A stretch of DNA of 64,000 nucleotides from Bifidobacterium merycicum DSM 6492 (GTDB lineage Bacteria; Actinomycetota; Actinomycetes; Actinomycetales; Bifidobacteriaceae): NCBI RefSeq assembly GCF_900129045.1, contig NZ_FQTX01000002.1:248001-312000 (forward strand), given 5' to 3'. How positions within the stretch are numbered: the stretch's first letter is position 1; each line of letters starts with the position of its first letter. The notes under the pieces are model-generated. The model ran no database searches. It worked only from the letters and a program-made list of their open reading frames with translations, and was not told the DNA's origin. A program made the translations under genes and the position numbers. This document shows, in pieces, positions 9,324-18,091 of the stretch.

Positions 9324-9875
9324 ATGGGGATGCGTATAGGCCAGGGCTTCGATGCCCATCGTTTTGTGAGCGTTGACAGCGGCGACGGCGGTTGCGATGG
9401 TGATGGCCCGGCGACGGCGCGTGAGCTGTGGCTCGCCGGATTGCGTTGGGATGATGGGAGCGTTGCCATCGAAGGCGATTCGGACGGTGACGTGGCGGTG
9501 CACGCGCTGATCGACGCGTTCCTTGCCGCGTCCGGTCTGGGCGATATCGGTTCGCTGTTCGGTGTGGGGAAGGATTCGTGCGGCGCGGGCATGCATGGCG
9601 CCGACATGCTGCGCGACACCATCGATTATCTGCGTTCCCACGGATTCGTGCCGTGTTCGGCATCCGTCGCGATCATCGGCAACAGACCGAAGATCGGCCC
9701 GCGTCGCGCCGAAGCGGCAACCGTATTGTCCGATATCGCGGGATGCCCGGTTTCCGTGACCGCCACCACCACCGACCACATGGGCTTCACCGGCAGGGGC
9801 GAGGGCATCGCGGCCATCGCCAACGCGCTGGTGGACGACGCTCCGGTAAGAGACACCCTGGTGGAAGACGAATAG
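9324..9875 (+). CDS. ispF: 2-C-methyl-D-erythritol 2,4-cyclodiphosphate synthase
   Basis: A 183-residue MEP-pathway enzyme that cyclises CDP-ME 2-phosphate with loss of CMP to make isoprenoid precursor. The metal ligands appear in GQGFDAHRF (Asp and His) and GDSDGDVAVHALIDAFLAA (His). The C-terminus has TATTTDHMGFTGRGEGIAAI, the substrate-contacting segment. An extra glycine/aspartate-rich insert (about residues 15-35) follows the first motif. The ATG at 9324 has GGAGG 8 bases upstream; GTG 9318 and ATG 9330 are alternatives. No ispD is adjacent. Confidence 0.93.
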   Translation: MGMRIGQGFDAHRFVSVDSGDGGCDGDGPATARELWLAGLRWDDGSVAIEGDSDGDVAVHALIDAFLAASGLGDIGSLFGVGKDSCGAGMHGADMLRDTIDYLRSHGFVPCSASVAIIGNRPKIGPRRAEAATVLSDIAGCPVSVTATTTDHMGFTGRGEGIAAIANALVDDAPVRDTLVEDE

Positions 9876-9926
9876 GAAGCCAGGGTAGGACCTGAACGGT
9901 GCCGCCGATACGTTGGCGGAGCCGAT

Positions 9927-9981
9927 ACACGAAAGGCCGTGGACGAATGAATCGCTCTCATTCGTCCACGGCCTTTCGTGT
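9927..9981. terminator. Bidirectional terminator between ispF and a convergent gene
   Basis: A perfect 24-bp inverted repeat (arms 9927-9950 and 9958-9981) with a 7-base loop. It separates ispF (+) from the minus-strand gene ending at 10036, as expected for a shared terminator. Confidence 0.75.
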
Positions 9982-10035
9982 TGCCGGTCGTGTGCGTGCC
10001 GCCCGCGCGTAACCTGTGCGGCAGCCCTCCTTCCC

Positions 10036-10515
10036 TTACTTGCGGGAGGCTTCCACGGCCTTCACGGCCTTCTCAAGCGAGGCGGTGTGGCTCTTGTACC
10101 ACGAGATCTGATCGTTCAGCTTATCGGTGACCTCGTTGTACTCCCTCATGCTTTCGGCGGCGCACGCCATGTATTCCGGCGCCTGCGCCTCAAGCTCCTT
10201 GGCCAGCGCCTTGACGGTCTTCGGGTCCTTGACCTGATCGGCGGTGATGTCGCTTGCGTCGTTCGCATCGTTGTTCACGAGATTGTTGTACTCGTTCATG
10301 GCCACGCGCAGCGTGTCGGAGGTTTCCGCGCACTGCGCCTTCGCATTGGCGAAACGCTGCTTGTTCCACATGAACCAGCCGCCTGCGCACAGGCAGATCA
10401 CCAGCGCCACGGCCACGATGATCACCAGCGCGTGATGGTTCGCCTTCTTCTCCTGAGCGTCCTGCCCGCCGTTCACATTCTTGGTGTTCTTGCTGTTCTT
10501 CTCGACGTCTGCCAT
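10036..10515 (-). CDS. Single-pass membrane protein of unknown function
   Basis: A 159-residue protein: a charged cytoplasmic N-terminus of about 27 residues, one membrane helix (about 28-50, ALVIIVAVALVICLCAGGWF), then a 105-residue helical external domain. That domain holds two cysteines (the AQCAET and YMACAAE segments) that could form a disulfide. AAAGGA precedes the ATG by 7 bases. I do not recognise the family. It stands alone upstream of the metal transporter genes and could be a secreted helical-bundle protein anchored to the membrane. Confidence 0.75.
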   Translation of the reverse strand: MADVEKNSKNTKNVNGGQDAQEKKANHHALVIIVAVALVICLCAGGWFMWNKQRFANAKAQCAETSDTLRVAMNEYNNLVNNDANDASDITADQVKDPKTVKALAKELEAQAPEYMACAAESMREYNEVTDKLNDQISWYKSHTASLEKAVKAVEASRK

Positions 10516-10676
10516 CGCCGTCCTTTCTCTGTTCCGTTACTCCTGTTTCATCCGCCGCCCCACCCGGAATCAAGCCCTGATCGGGAAACGGCACAAGGGA
10601 CACACCTTAGCAGAGTTCGCGGATTCGATGGCGTGCGGCGTGTGATGTCACGGCTCGTCGGCAGTCGGGGGTTCGC

Positions 10677-11513
10677 CTAGCGGCGGCGCCAGGCCTCGAT
10701 GCCCTTGGCGATCGCCCAGAACAGTGTGGACAGGGTGACGATGATGAAACTCGGAGGAGCGGGGAACATCGCGGAGATCACCAGCCCGCCCCAAATAGCG
10801 GCGAGACACAGCAGTCCGGACACCACCATCGACCGGAACGGCGTGCCGGTGAGGATATTCGCGGTCGCGGCAGGCGTGATCACCAGCGCGAAGATGAGCA
10901 GCGTGCCCACGGCCGGCACTGCAATCGTGATCACCCCGGCCATAATCGCCATGAACGCCACGTTCATCACACCATTCGGCACGCCCTTGGCCTGCGCCAC
11001 CTGCTCATCCAGGGAACTGAACAGCAGCGGACGGTAGATCACGGCAAGCACCGCGACCAGCAGCACGTCGAAAACAGCGAAACCGATGACCTGCCCGGTG
11101 GTGATCGTCAGAATCGAACCGAACAGGATCGACTGCATCTGCGAGGAGGCCGACGACGACAGTCGCGCGAAGAACAAGCCCAGACCGGTGGCGAACGCCA
11201 ACACCGTGCCCGTGGCGATCTCACGCTCCGAAACACGCTTGCCCAACGCGCCGATCACCAAAGCGCCGGCCAACGCGAACACGCCCATGCCAAGGGACAC
11301 GGGCAACCCGAGCAGCACCGCGCCCGTCGCGCCGGGCAGACCGATGTGCGCCAGCGCGTGCGCCGCGAACGTGGAATGGCGCACGATGGTGAAATAGCCC
11401 ATCACGCCGGCGGCGAGCGCGATGCACAGGCCCGCGATGAAGGCGTTCGTCATGAACGGGGTGGTGAGCGTGTCCATCCAGTTCGGGTCGAAGCTGAAAT
11501 CGATGTTGGTCAT
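10677..11513 (-). CDS. Metal ABC transporter permease (ZnuB/MntB type)
   Basis: A 278-residue polytopic protein with about eight membrane helices. The family's cytoplasmic coupling region appears around FSSLDEQVAQAKGVPNGVMN. It forms the transmembrane channel of an ABC-3 type importer for zinc or manganese. ATG 11513 is chosen over upstream alternatives because AAGGA lies before it and the first residues lead straight into helix one. It lies about 200 bases after the ATPase gene on the same strand. Confidence 0.9.
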   Translation of the reverse strand: MTNIDFSFDPNWMDTLTTPFMTNAFIAGLCIALAAGVMGYFTIVRHSTFAAHALAHIGLPGATGAVLLGLPVSLGMGVFALAGALVIGALGKRVSEREIATGTVLAFATGLGLFFARLSSSASSQMQSILFGSILTITTGQVIGFAVFDVLLVAVLAVIYRPLLFSSLDEQVAQAKGVPNGVMNVAFMAIMAGVITIAVPAVGTLLIFALVITPAATANILTGTPFRSMVVSGLLCLAAIWGGLVISAMFPAPPSFIIVTLSTLFWAIAKGIEAWRRR

Positions 11514-11530
11514 GAGGAGTCCTTGGTTTG

Positions 11531-11578
11531 CTGAATGAGTGACTGGATGAGTGGTTGGATGGGCGGTTGGACGAGTGG
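11531..11578. repeat. Degenerate 12-bp tandem repeat
   Basis: Four 12-base units of the form CTGGATGAGTGG / TTGGATGGGCGG lie in the gap between the ATPase and permease genes. They are non-coding in the accepted gene models. Confidence 0.55.
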
Positions 11579-11709
11579 CGTGCGGCGGTGTCCACATACG
11601 TTGCGTTGGGCATGTCGCGCGTGTCGGAAACGCTGCGCGTGTCGTATCGCCGACTGTTCCGCGTTCGGATTCGCTTCGTCGTGAACACTACACGCGGCGT
11701 CTGCGCGGG

Positions 11710-12588
11710 TTATCGCGTTCCGCGCTCGCCATCGTGGCTGGCCTGCGTGTGCCGGTGCATGCGTGCGAGCTCGTCGGCGGTGTGCATGTCCTGGGTGCCG
11801 TCGTCCGGTTCGTCGGGGGTGGGGGTGACGAACATGTCGCCTTGGGGTGTGGTGACCACCTGCACGTTGGTGCCGTACAGGTGGGTGAGCAGCTTGGAAT
11901 CGAGGACCTGGCGCATGTCGGCGTAGTGCGGGTGGCCGTCGAGCAGGTAGACGGCGCCGGTGAGGATAGGCAGCAGCATGTTGAGGTCGTGTGCGACCAC
12001 TTGAATGGTCATGTCGAGTTCGCGGTTGAGCTGGTTGAGCAGATGTGCCACGGAACGTTGCGAGGCAAGGTCGAGGTTGGCGAGCGGCTCGTCGAGCATG
12101 AGCAGTTTCGGATCGGAGGCGATGGCCTGGGCGATGGCCACGCGCTGACGCAGGCCTCCGGAGAGTTCGGACAGGCGGAATTTCGCCTTGTCCGCGATGC
12201 CGACGAATTCCATGGCCTGGTAGGCTTTGGCGCGCTGGGCGCGGGTGGTGGGGTGCAGGCCGAATCGGGTGCCGGTGAGCCCCAGTAGCACCGATTGTTC
12301 GGCGGTGAGGTTCGATTCGATGTCGGCCGCGTAGTTCTGCGGGACGTAGCCGATGGACTTGTTGGCCTGTCCGGCCGGGACGCCGAGGACGGTCACGGTG
12401 CCGTGGGATAGGGGCAGCAGGCCGAGTTCCACTTTCATCATGGTGGTTTTGCCCGCGCCGTTCGTGCCGACGATAGCGGTCACCGATCCGGTGGGGATGG
12501 CGAAGGTGCCATGCTGCCAGATCGTGCGGTCGCCGCGTCTGACCGCGGCGTCGTTCAGTTCGATGGCATAGGCGGTCTGGTCTGACAC
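11710..12588 (-). CDS. Metal ABC transporter ATP-binding protein (ZnuC type)
   Basis: A 292-residue ABC ATPase with Walker A GTNGAGKTT, signature LSGGLRQR, Walker B LLMLDEP and switch histidine in VVAHDLNMLL. A histidine- and aspartate-rich C-terminal extension (about 245-292, with HTADELARMHRHTQASHDG) goes beyond the core fold and might bind metal. It energises the permease at 10677-11513; the lipoprotein at 13429-14616 is the likely binding protein. A Zur-like operator lies 65 bases upstream. Confidence 0.92.
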   Translation of the reverse strand: MSDQTAYAIELNDAAVRRGDRTIWQHGTFAIPTGSVTAIVGTNGAGKTTMMKVELGLLPLSHGTVTVLGVPAGQANKSIGYVPQNYAADIESNLTAEQSVLLGLTGTRFGLHPTTRAQRAKAYQAMEFVGIADKAKFRLSELSGGLRQRVAIAQAIASDPKLLMLDEPLANLDLASQRSVAHLLNQLNRELDMTIQVVAHDLNMLLPILTGAVYLLDGHPHYADMRQVLDSKLLTHLYGTNVQVVTTPQGDMFVTPTPDEPDDGTQDMHTADELARMHRHTQASHDGERGTR

Positions 12589-12651
12589 GATTGCAGCTCC
12601 TTGGCATTGGCGTTCCTGAAGATTCGTATGCTTGGATTATCCCAAACGATG

Positions 12652-12670
12652 TTGACAATCGTTTTCAATA
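12652..12670 (-). promoter_or_regulatory. Zur/Fur-like operator upstream of the metal ATPase
   Basis: TTGACAATCGTTTTCAATA is an imperfect palindrome whose reverse reads TGAAAACGATTGTCA, close to the TGAAAATCATTTTCA pattern of actinobacterial Zur boxes. Its position before the ATPase and permease genes fits repression by zinc. A match to a position matrix was not computed. Confidence 0.6.
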
Positions 12671-12853
12671 AGGGAGTGGTGGGGCGCGGAGGGGGAAGGA
12701 CCCAAGGCTTTAAGGCGGTGACGGTTTCTTCTTGTTGGTGGTGGGGGCGGAGGTGAGGGATTCCGGATGACGTGAGTCGTGATGGCGTCTGGACGTTCGG
12801 GCGAACCCTGCGGAAGTTTTGACTGGTGGGCTGTCGGAGATTCACTGGAGGCC

Positions 12854-13045
12854 ATCTCGCTTATATGTGGCAGATTTCACGGGCGCTGATGTGCTAGGTG
12901 GCTTATAGATGGCGTCCAATTCGCGAAACCCCGAGTATGAACGCTGGGGTTCCAAGGCGGATACTTGCGGTTTTCCGGATTACATGCCAGCTATAAGCCA
13001 CCTAGTGAATTCCGGAAGCCGAGATCTGCCACATATAAGCGAGAT
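12854..13045. repeat. Nested two-stem inverted repeat, 192 bp
   Basis: A perfect 22-bp outer arm (12854-12875 with 13024-13045) and a perfect 15-bp inner arm (CTAGGTGGCTTATAG, 12894-12908 with 12991-13005). They are separated by exactly 18 unpaired bases on each side and enclose an 82-base loop with its own small stem (AACCCC/GGGGTT). Both left arms contain GCTTATA. It may be a small non-autonomous element or a structured RNA. Confidence 0.75.
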
Positions 13046-13195
13046 AGCGGAAGTTGGCGGGGCGACAGTGGATATGGGTGGTGAGATATGGGTGGTGACG
13101 ATGGTTCTTCACGGGGCGGGATACAGACATCTGTGGAAGTGGGCTTCTACGGACGAAGGCATCTGCGGGCACAGCCGGAACGAAAGGCATTGCTT

Positions 13196-13243
13196 GCTTC
13201 CCCGGAACGCCACCGGAACCGGGCGGCGGCATTCCGGGGAAGC
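13196..13243. repeat. 12-bp inverted repeat
   Basis: GCTTCCCCGGAA (13196-13207) and TTCCGGGGAAGC (13232-13243) are perfect complements with a 24-base GC-rich loop. The role is unknown; it could be part of the same non-coding element or a secondary terminator. Confidence 0.5.
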
Positions 13244-13361
13244 GAACGCCGGCACGCCATCACCGCCTAACCGCATGGCTGCCGGCCGAACACCGTCAGA
13301 ACGAATCGGCCGCCCCATGCGCCCCGTGCCGCTCCGCGCAAACAACATGCACAAACAACAC

Positions 13362-13405
13362 GGCGGCGGCCGCTCCACACGAACCCGCATGGAATGGCCG
13401 CCGCC
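13362..13405 (-). terminator. Terminator of the metal-binding lipoprotein gene
   Basis: GGCGGCGGCC and GGCCGCCGCC form a 10-bp GC stem 24 bases after the minus-strand stop, followed on that strand by GTGTTGTTTGT, a modest T-rich tail. Confidence 0.55.
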
Positions 13406-13428
13406 CATTCGACCAGCGTCAGCCGGCG

Positions 13429-14616
13429 CTAGTTCTTACCGTCGCCGGTAGTGCCGTCGCTCTTCGTATTGGCCTCGTTGTTGCCGCTCGCGCCGGTATC
13501 GCCGGAACCCGAGCACTTCCTGCTCTTGCCGCTCTTGGCGGAATCACCGGCGTCCTTTGAATCCGAAGCGCTACCCGAAGCGTCACCCGAGCCGGCATCC
13601 TTCGCATCGTCGCTCTTCGAATCGCCATCCGAATCGGCGTCAGACTCCGAACCGTCCGAACCGTCGCCATCCTCCACAGCACACCCGAACTCCGGGTCAA
13701 CCGCCGTGGCAATACCATCAACCAACGCCGAAATCCAGTCAGTCAACGACTCATACTCCTTCGGCATCTGCTCACTCACATCCACCACCGGCACCTCCGC
13801 CTTACGCGCGGTACCCGTCAACATATTCGTCGCATCCGAAGCCTCCTGCGGATTATTCACTAACATGGAAGCCTTCTTGCCCTCCAACAACTCCTGGAAC
13901 TCCTGCAAATCACCCGGCGCGACCTCGCCGCCGTTCATCACCGCCTGCAGATACCCCTGAGGAGTCACATCCTTCAACCCCATATCAGACATCAGATAAT
14001 ACGCAACCGACTCAGTCGCCGCATACGCAGCCTTCCCATGCCCCTCCGCGAACTTCCGCATCGTCTCATCCAACGCCTTCTCCTGCTGCTGCCACTGCTT
14101 CAACCGCTTCTTGAACGCAGCCTTCTTCGCAGGGCGTGCCTTCGAAAACGCCGCCGTCAACTCCTGCGCCATACTCGAACGGGCGTCCTTCGAAAACCAC
14201 AGATGCGGATCGTCGCCTTTCGTCGCTCCCACGGTCTGCCCAGCTGAAACCACCGTCACATTACGAGACAACGACTTCGTAGCCCACGAATCATAATCCG
14301 CGCCATTGGCCACCACGATCTCCGCCTTACCCAACGCCCGCAAATCCGATGTCTTCGGCTCAAAATCATGCGCATCCACACCAGTCGACGCCAAAACCGA
14401 CGTCACCCTCACATCATCGCCGCCGATCTGCGCAGCCAACGACCCCCACTGGTTGATCGACGACACCACCGTAATCACACCAGTCTTCTCCACCACCTTA
14501 GGCTGAGGATCCGTGGTAGTGCGCCGATTGCCGAAACCACATGCAGCGCTCGCCAGCAGCACTGCGGAGGCGAGCAGTATTGCGGCCCCCTTGCGTATTG
14601 CGCGATTCGTTTGCAT
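13429..14616 (-). CDS. Metal ABC transporter substrate-binding lipoprotein (ZnuA type)
   Basis: A 395-residue lipoprotein. The signal peptide ends in the lipobox ASAAC (about residues 19-23). Cluster A-I solute-binding features follow: INQWGSLAAQIGG, the metal-site segment VDAHDFEPKTSD and DDPHLWFS (histidine ligands). The last 85 residues are a serine/aspartate/glycine-rich low-complexity tail (repeated DGDSKSDDAKDAGSG-like runs), an unusual addition that may span the cell wall or bind cations. AAAGGCGG precedes the ATG at 14616. It lies 0.8 kb upstream of the ATPase and permease on the same strand. Confidence 0.9.
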   Translation of the reverse strand: MQTNRAIRKGAAILLASAVLLASAACGFGNRRTTTDPQPKVVEKTGVITVVSSINQWGSLAAQIGGDDVRVTSVLASTGVDAHDFEPKTSDLRALGKAEIVVANGADYDSWATKSLSRNVTVVSAGQTVGATKGDDPHLWFSKDARSSMAQELTAAFSKARPAKKAAFKKRLKQWQQQEKALDETMRKFAEGHGKAAYAATESVAYYLMSDMGLKDVTPQGYLQAVMNGGEVAPGDLQEFQELLEGKKASMLVNNPQEASDATNMLTGTARKAEVPVVDVSEQMPKEYESLTDWISALVDGIATAVDPEFGCAVEDGDGSDGSESDADSDGDSKSDDAKDAGSGDASGSASDSKDAGDSAKSGKSRKCSGSGDTGASGNNEANTKSDGTTGDGKN

Positions 14617-14657
14617 GGTCACATTCCGCCTTTCTCGTGGCCGTACGTCGAAACAGC

Positions 14658-14680
14658 CGCTACGATATCCTATCGTAGCG
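14658..14680. promoter_or_regulatory. Perfect palindrome between divergent metal-binding protein gene and folD
   Basis: CGCTACGATA TCC TATCGTAGCG is a 10-3-10 perfect inverted repeat midway between the starts at 14616 (-) and 14724 (+). It suits an operator for a dimeric regulator, and a metal regulator is one possibility. It does not match the Zur-like box at 12652. Confidence 0.5.
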
Positions 14681-14723
14681 CCCCGCGAACGCGGGTGCGG
14701 AAACGACAGAAGAGGGAAGGCGC

Positions 14724-15611
14724 ATGTCCATGAAACTCGACGGCAAGGCAGTGTCCGCACAGATTAAGGATGATTTGCGCGAGCGTGTGGCGAACCTGAA
14801 GCGGCAGGGGGCCACGCCGGGCCTTGGAACGCTGCTGGTGGGCAACGACCCCGGTTCGGTCAAATATGTTGCCGGCAAGCACTCCGATTGCGAGGAGGTC
14901 GGCATCCGTTCGATCAAACGCGAACTGCCGGAGGATGCGACGTTCGACCAGATCGCGCAGGCCGTGCGCGAACTGAACGATGATCCGGAATGCACCGGGT
15001 TCATCGTGCAGATGCCACTGCCGAAGGGGATCGATACGAACGCGATCATCGGCATGATCGACCCGGCTAAGGACGCGGATGGCATGCACCCATACAATCT
15101 GGGCGAACTGGTGCTGCATGTGCGTGGGGACGTGTCCACGCCGCTGCCGTGCACGCCGCGCGGCATCATCGAATTGTTCAAGGCGTACGGCATCGATCTT
15201 GACGGCAAGGAGGTGTGCGTGCTTGGGCGTGGCATCACCGTCGGGCGTACGATCGGTCTGCTACTCGCCAGCCGTGGTGTGAACGCCACGGTGACTCTGT
15301 GCCACACCGGTACTAAGGACGTGCATAAGCATATGCGCAGGGCGGACGTGATCGTGGCGGCCATGGGCGTTGCGGGATTCGTCAAGCCGGAGGATGTGAA
15401 GGACGGTGCCGTTCTGGTAGACGTGGGTGTGAGCCGCGTGTTCGATGAGGAAGCCGGCCGCTACCGTATCAAGGGCGATGTTGACAAGGCCTGTTACGAG
15501 AAAAGCGCCGCGTACACGCCGAATCCGGGCGGCGTGGGGCCGATGACCCGAGCCATGCTGCTGGCCAATGTCGTGGAGGCCGCCGAACGGCAGGTTGCGG
15601 CACGCGCATGA
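14724..15611 (+). CDS. folD: Bifunctional methylenetetrahydrofolate dehydrogenase/cyclohydrolase
   Basis: A 295-residue one-carbon enzyme interconverting 5,10-methylene-THF, methenyl-THF and 10-formyl-THF with NADP. The family start ([19 protein letters not shown]) is clear. [15 protein letters not shown] holds the catalytic tyrosine and lysine region. The phrases [15 protein letters not shown] and [11 protein letters not shown] match signatures around the active site. [14 protein letters not shown] is the dinucleotide-binding turn, with GRG-TVGR in place of the more usual GRS-VG, and [11 protein letters not shown] closes the protein. AGGGAAGG precedes the ATG. Confidence 0.95.
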   Translation: MSMKLDGKAVSAQIKDDLRERVANLKRQGATPGLGTLLVGNDPGSVKYVAGKHSDCEEVGIRSIKRELPEDATFDQIAQAVRELNDDPECTGFIVQMPLPKGIDTNAIIGMIDPAKDADGMHPYNLGELVLHVRGDVSTPLPCTPRGIIELFKAYGIDLDGKEVCVLGRGITVGRTIGLLLASRGVNATVTLCHTGTKDVHKHMRRADVIVAAMGVAGFVKPEDVKDGAVLVDVGVSRVFDEEAGRYRIKGDVDKACYEKSAAYTPNPGGVGPMTRAMLLANVVEAAERQVAARA

Positions 15612-15766
15612 AAGGTGCGACACGCCTAGAATTTTGGGGCTGGGTGCCTGTAGACTGAATATCTGTGTGTGCACGCGGGATTATGTCTGCATGGCACCTG
15701 TTCGTGCGTACAGCCAAAACTGAATATCGAGTAATATCCACCAACTATAAGAAACCATTTATTTAT

Positions 15767-17239
15767 ATGGCACAGAACAATAACGAAGTCGCCAAGGTCG
15801 CCATCAACGACATCGGCACCGAAGAGGACTTCATCAAGGCAGTCGATTCCACCATCAAGAACTTCGACGATGGTGATCTGGTTGAAGGTACCGTCGTTAA
15901 GATCGATCACGACGAGGTGCTCCTGGATATCGGCTACAAGACCGAAGGTGTGATTCCTTCCCGCGAACTTTCCATCAAGAAGGACGTGGATCCGGACGAG
16001 GTCGTCGAGGTCGGCGACACCGTCGAGGCCCTTGTCGTCACCAAGGAAGACAAGGAAGGCCGTCTGATTCTTTCCAAGAAGCGTGCACAGTACGAGCGCG
16101 CTTGGGGCGATATCGAGAAGATCAAGGAAGCCGATGGTGTCGTCGAGGGCACTGTTATCGAAGCTGTCAAGGGCGGCCTGATCGTCGACATCGGTCTGCG
16201 TGGCTTCCTGCCGGCATCCCTGGTCGAAATGCGTCGCGTGCGCGACCTGTCCCCGTACATCGGCCAGAAGATCGAAGCCAAGATCCTCGAGCTCGACAAG
16301 AACCGCAACAACGTCGTTCTGTCCCGTCGCCAGTACCTGGAAGAGACCCAGTCCGAAGTTCGCGAGACCTTCCTCTCCCAGCTCAAGAAGGGCCAGATCC
16401 GCGAAGGCGTCGTGTCCTCCATCGTCAACTTCGGCGCGTTCGTCGATCTCGGTGGTGTTGACGGCCTGATCCACGTTTCCGAGCTTTCCTGGAAGCACAT
16501 CGATCACCCGTCTGAGGTCGTCAAGGTCGGCGACAAGGTCACCGTCGAGGTGCTCGACGTCGATCTCGACCGTGAGCGCATCTCCCTGTCCCTGAAGGCG
16601 ACCCAGGAGGATCCGTGGCAGCGCTTCGCTCGCACCCACGTTCCCGGCCAGATCGTCAAGGGCAAGGTCACCAAGATCGTCCAGTTCGGCGTGTTCATCT
16701 CCGTCGAAGACGGCATCGAGGGCCTGGTGCACATCTCCGAGCTCGCCAACCGTCACGTCGAGAACCCGGAGACCGTGGTCAAGCCGGGCGAGACCGTGTT
16801 CGTCAAGGTGATCGACGTCGATCTCGATCGTCGTCGCATCTCCCTGTCCCTCAAGCAGGCCAACGACTCCGTTGACCCGGCTTCCGAGGACTTCGATCCG
16901 GCTCTGTACGGCATGCCGGCAGAGTACGACGAGGAGGGCAACTACAAGTACCCCGAAGGCTTCGACCCGAACACCAACGAGTGGCTCGCCGGTTACGAGA
17001 AGCAGCGTGAAGAGTGGGAATCCCAGTATGCCGCTGCTCACGACCTGTGGGAAGAGCACAAGGAGTTCGTGGCCAAGGAACTCGAGCACGCGGAGGAATC
17101 CGCCGCTGCCGACGGCCAGGCTGCCAAGGAAGAGAAGGTCGAAGAGGTGTCCAACTACTCCTCCGAGAGCACTTCCAACGGCACCCTCGCCGATTCCGAT
17201 CAGCTCGCCGCCCTGCGCGACAAGCTGCTCGGCGAGTGA
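15767..17239 (+). CDS. rpsA: 30S ribosomal protein S1
   Basis: A 490-residue protein with four S1 RNA-binding domains (about residues 35-105, 120-190, 208-277, 294-363), each showing the G-x-V and HxSEL pattern (for example GLIHVSELSWKHI and GLVHISELANRHV). S1 brings structured mRNAs to the 30S subunit. The C-terminal 125 residues are acidic and without an S1 fold. Start ATG 15767 has no clear ribosome binding site, only AT-rich sequence upstream, which is usual for rpsA and linked to autoregulation in other bacteria. Confidence 0.95.
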   Translation: MAQNNNEVAKVAINDIGTEEDFIKAVDSTIKNFDDGDLVEGTVVKIDHDEVLLDIGYKTEGVIPSRELSIKKDVDPDEVVEVGDTVEALVVTKEDKEGRLILSKKRAQYERAWGDIEKIKEADGVVEGTVIEAVKGGLIVDIGLRGFLPASLVEMRRVRDLSPYIGQKIEAKILELDKNRNNVVLSRRQYLEETQSEVRETFLSQLKKGQIREGVVSSIVNFGAFVDLGGVDGLIHVSELSWKHIDHPSEVVKVGDKVTVEVLDVDLDRERISLSLKATQEDPWQRFARTHVPGQIVKGKVTKIVQFGVFISVEDGIEGLVHISELANRHVENPETVVKPGETVFVKVIDVDLDRRRISLSLKQANDSVDPASEDFDPALYGMPAEYDEEGNYKYPEGFDPNTNEWLAGYEKQREEWESQYAAAHDLWEEHKEFVAKELEHAEESAAADGQAAKEEKVEEVSNYSSESTSNGTLADSDQLAALRDKLLGE

Positions 17240-17299
17240 GCTGACAGCAGTCATTAAGGCTGTACCTGCCAATTAAGTTGCAACATCAGCTTTGAGCTG

Positions 17300-17335
17300 A
17301 ACGAGGCCCGACCGGTTATCCGGCCGGGCCTCGTT
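17300..17335 (+). terminator. Terminator after rpsA
   Basis: AACGAGGCCCG and CGGGCCTCGTT plus an inner CCGG/CCGG pair with one A-C mismatch form a long hairpin with a TTAT loop; the trailing sequence is T-rich but broken (GCGTTTGGTTGTT). Confidence 0.75.
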
Positions 17336-17461
17336 GCGTTTGGTTGTTCATTTGCGGCGTGTGCTGCGGTGTGTTGCGTAGCAGGGGAACGGCTTGATGT
17401 GAGCCCGCGGCGCGTTATGTTCCGTAGGCTTGAGGCGCGGTACGATACCTGTGTGAACGCT

Positions 17462-18073
17462 ATGAGAATCGGATTGACCGGCGGCATCGCCGCGGGGAAA
17501 AGCACGGTCGCCGCGCGTCTGCGTGACTTGGGCGCGTGTGTGATCGACTATGATGCACTGGCCCGCGCCGTGGTCGCACCCGGGGGAGCGTCGCTGCCCT
17601 TGATCGTCCAGACGTTCGGCGAAGCCGCCCTGAACGCGGACGGCACCCTGAACCGGGCGTGGCTCGCCGAACACGTGTTTGGTCCATCTGCCGAACCGGG
17701 TGCGCGCGAACGACTCGATGCCATCGAACACCCGCTCATCTACCGTGAGGCGGAACGTCTCGAACAGGCGGAATCGGACGAACATCCGCATGCGGTCATC
17801 GTGCATGACGTCCCGCTGCTCGCCGAAGTCATCGGCACCATCCCGTTCCGTTTCGACCATATCGTCACCGTCGAAGCGCCCGAGGAGACGCGCATCACCC
17901 GCATGATCGAAACGCGTGGCATGACGCGCGACCAGGCATGCGACCGCATCAGACATCAATCCAGCGCAGCGCAGCGCCTCGCCATCGCAAGCGACGTCAT
18001 CGACTCGTCGCAACCATTGGAACAAATGTTCGAACAGGTTGATAGGCTATATGCTCAGTGGAATAACGCGTAA
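17462..18073 (+). CDS. coaE: Dephospho-CoA kinase
   Basis: A 203-residue P-loop kinase catalysing the last step of coenzyme A synthesis. The start RIGLTGGIAAGKSTVAARL contains the Walker A loop. The CoA-domain DYDALARAVVAPGG and the lid segment with HDVPLLAE are conserved, and RQSS-like QACDRIRHQSSAAQR closes the nucleotide site. The start could also be GTG 17453; TACGAT just 6 bases before that GTG resembles a -10 box, so the mRNA may be leaderless. It precedes uvrB by 18 bases. Confidence 0.93.
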   Translation: MRIGLTGGIAAGKSTVAARLRDLGACVIDYDALARAVVAPGGASLPLIVQTFGEAALNADGTLNRAWLAEHVFGPSAEPGARERLDAIEHPLIYREAERLEQAESDEHPHAVIVHDVPLLAEVIGTIPFRFDHIVTVEAPEETRITRMIETRGMTRDQACDRIRHQSSAAQRLAIASDVIDSSQPLEQMFEQVDRLYAQWNNA

Positions 18074-18091
18074 CGGTTCGGCAAAGGGGTC

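Larger units (their letters stand above)
12671..13428. other. Repeat-rich non-coding stretch inside the metal transporter locus
   Basis: About 750 bases without a supportable gene separate the ATPase from the binding-protein gene, although both are on the minus strand. It holds a two-part palindrome (12854-13045), a further 12-bp inverted repeat (13196-13243) and the binding-protein terminator (13362-13405). Open frames in it are low-complexity shadows. Confidence 0.6.

Noticed and set aside
13002-13451. Coding frames over the repeat-rich region 12.7-13.4 kb
   Set aside because: They read through palindromes and have low-complexity Arg/Pro/Gly composition.
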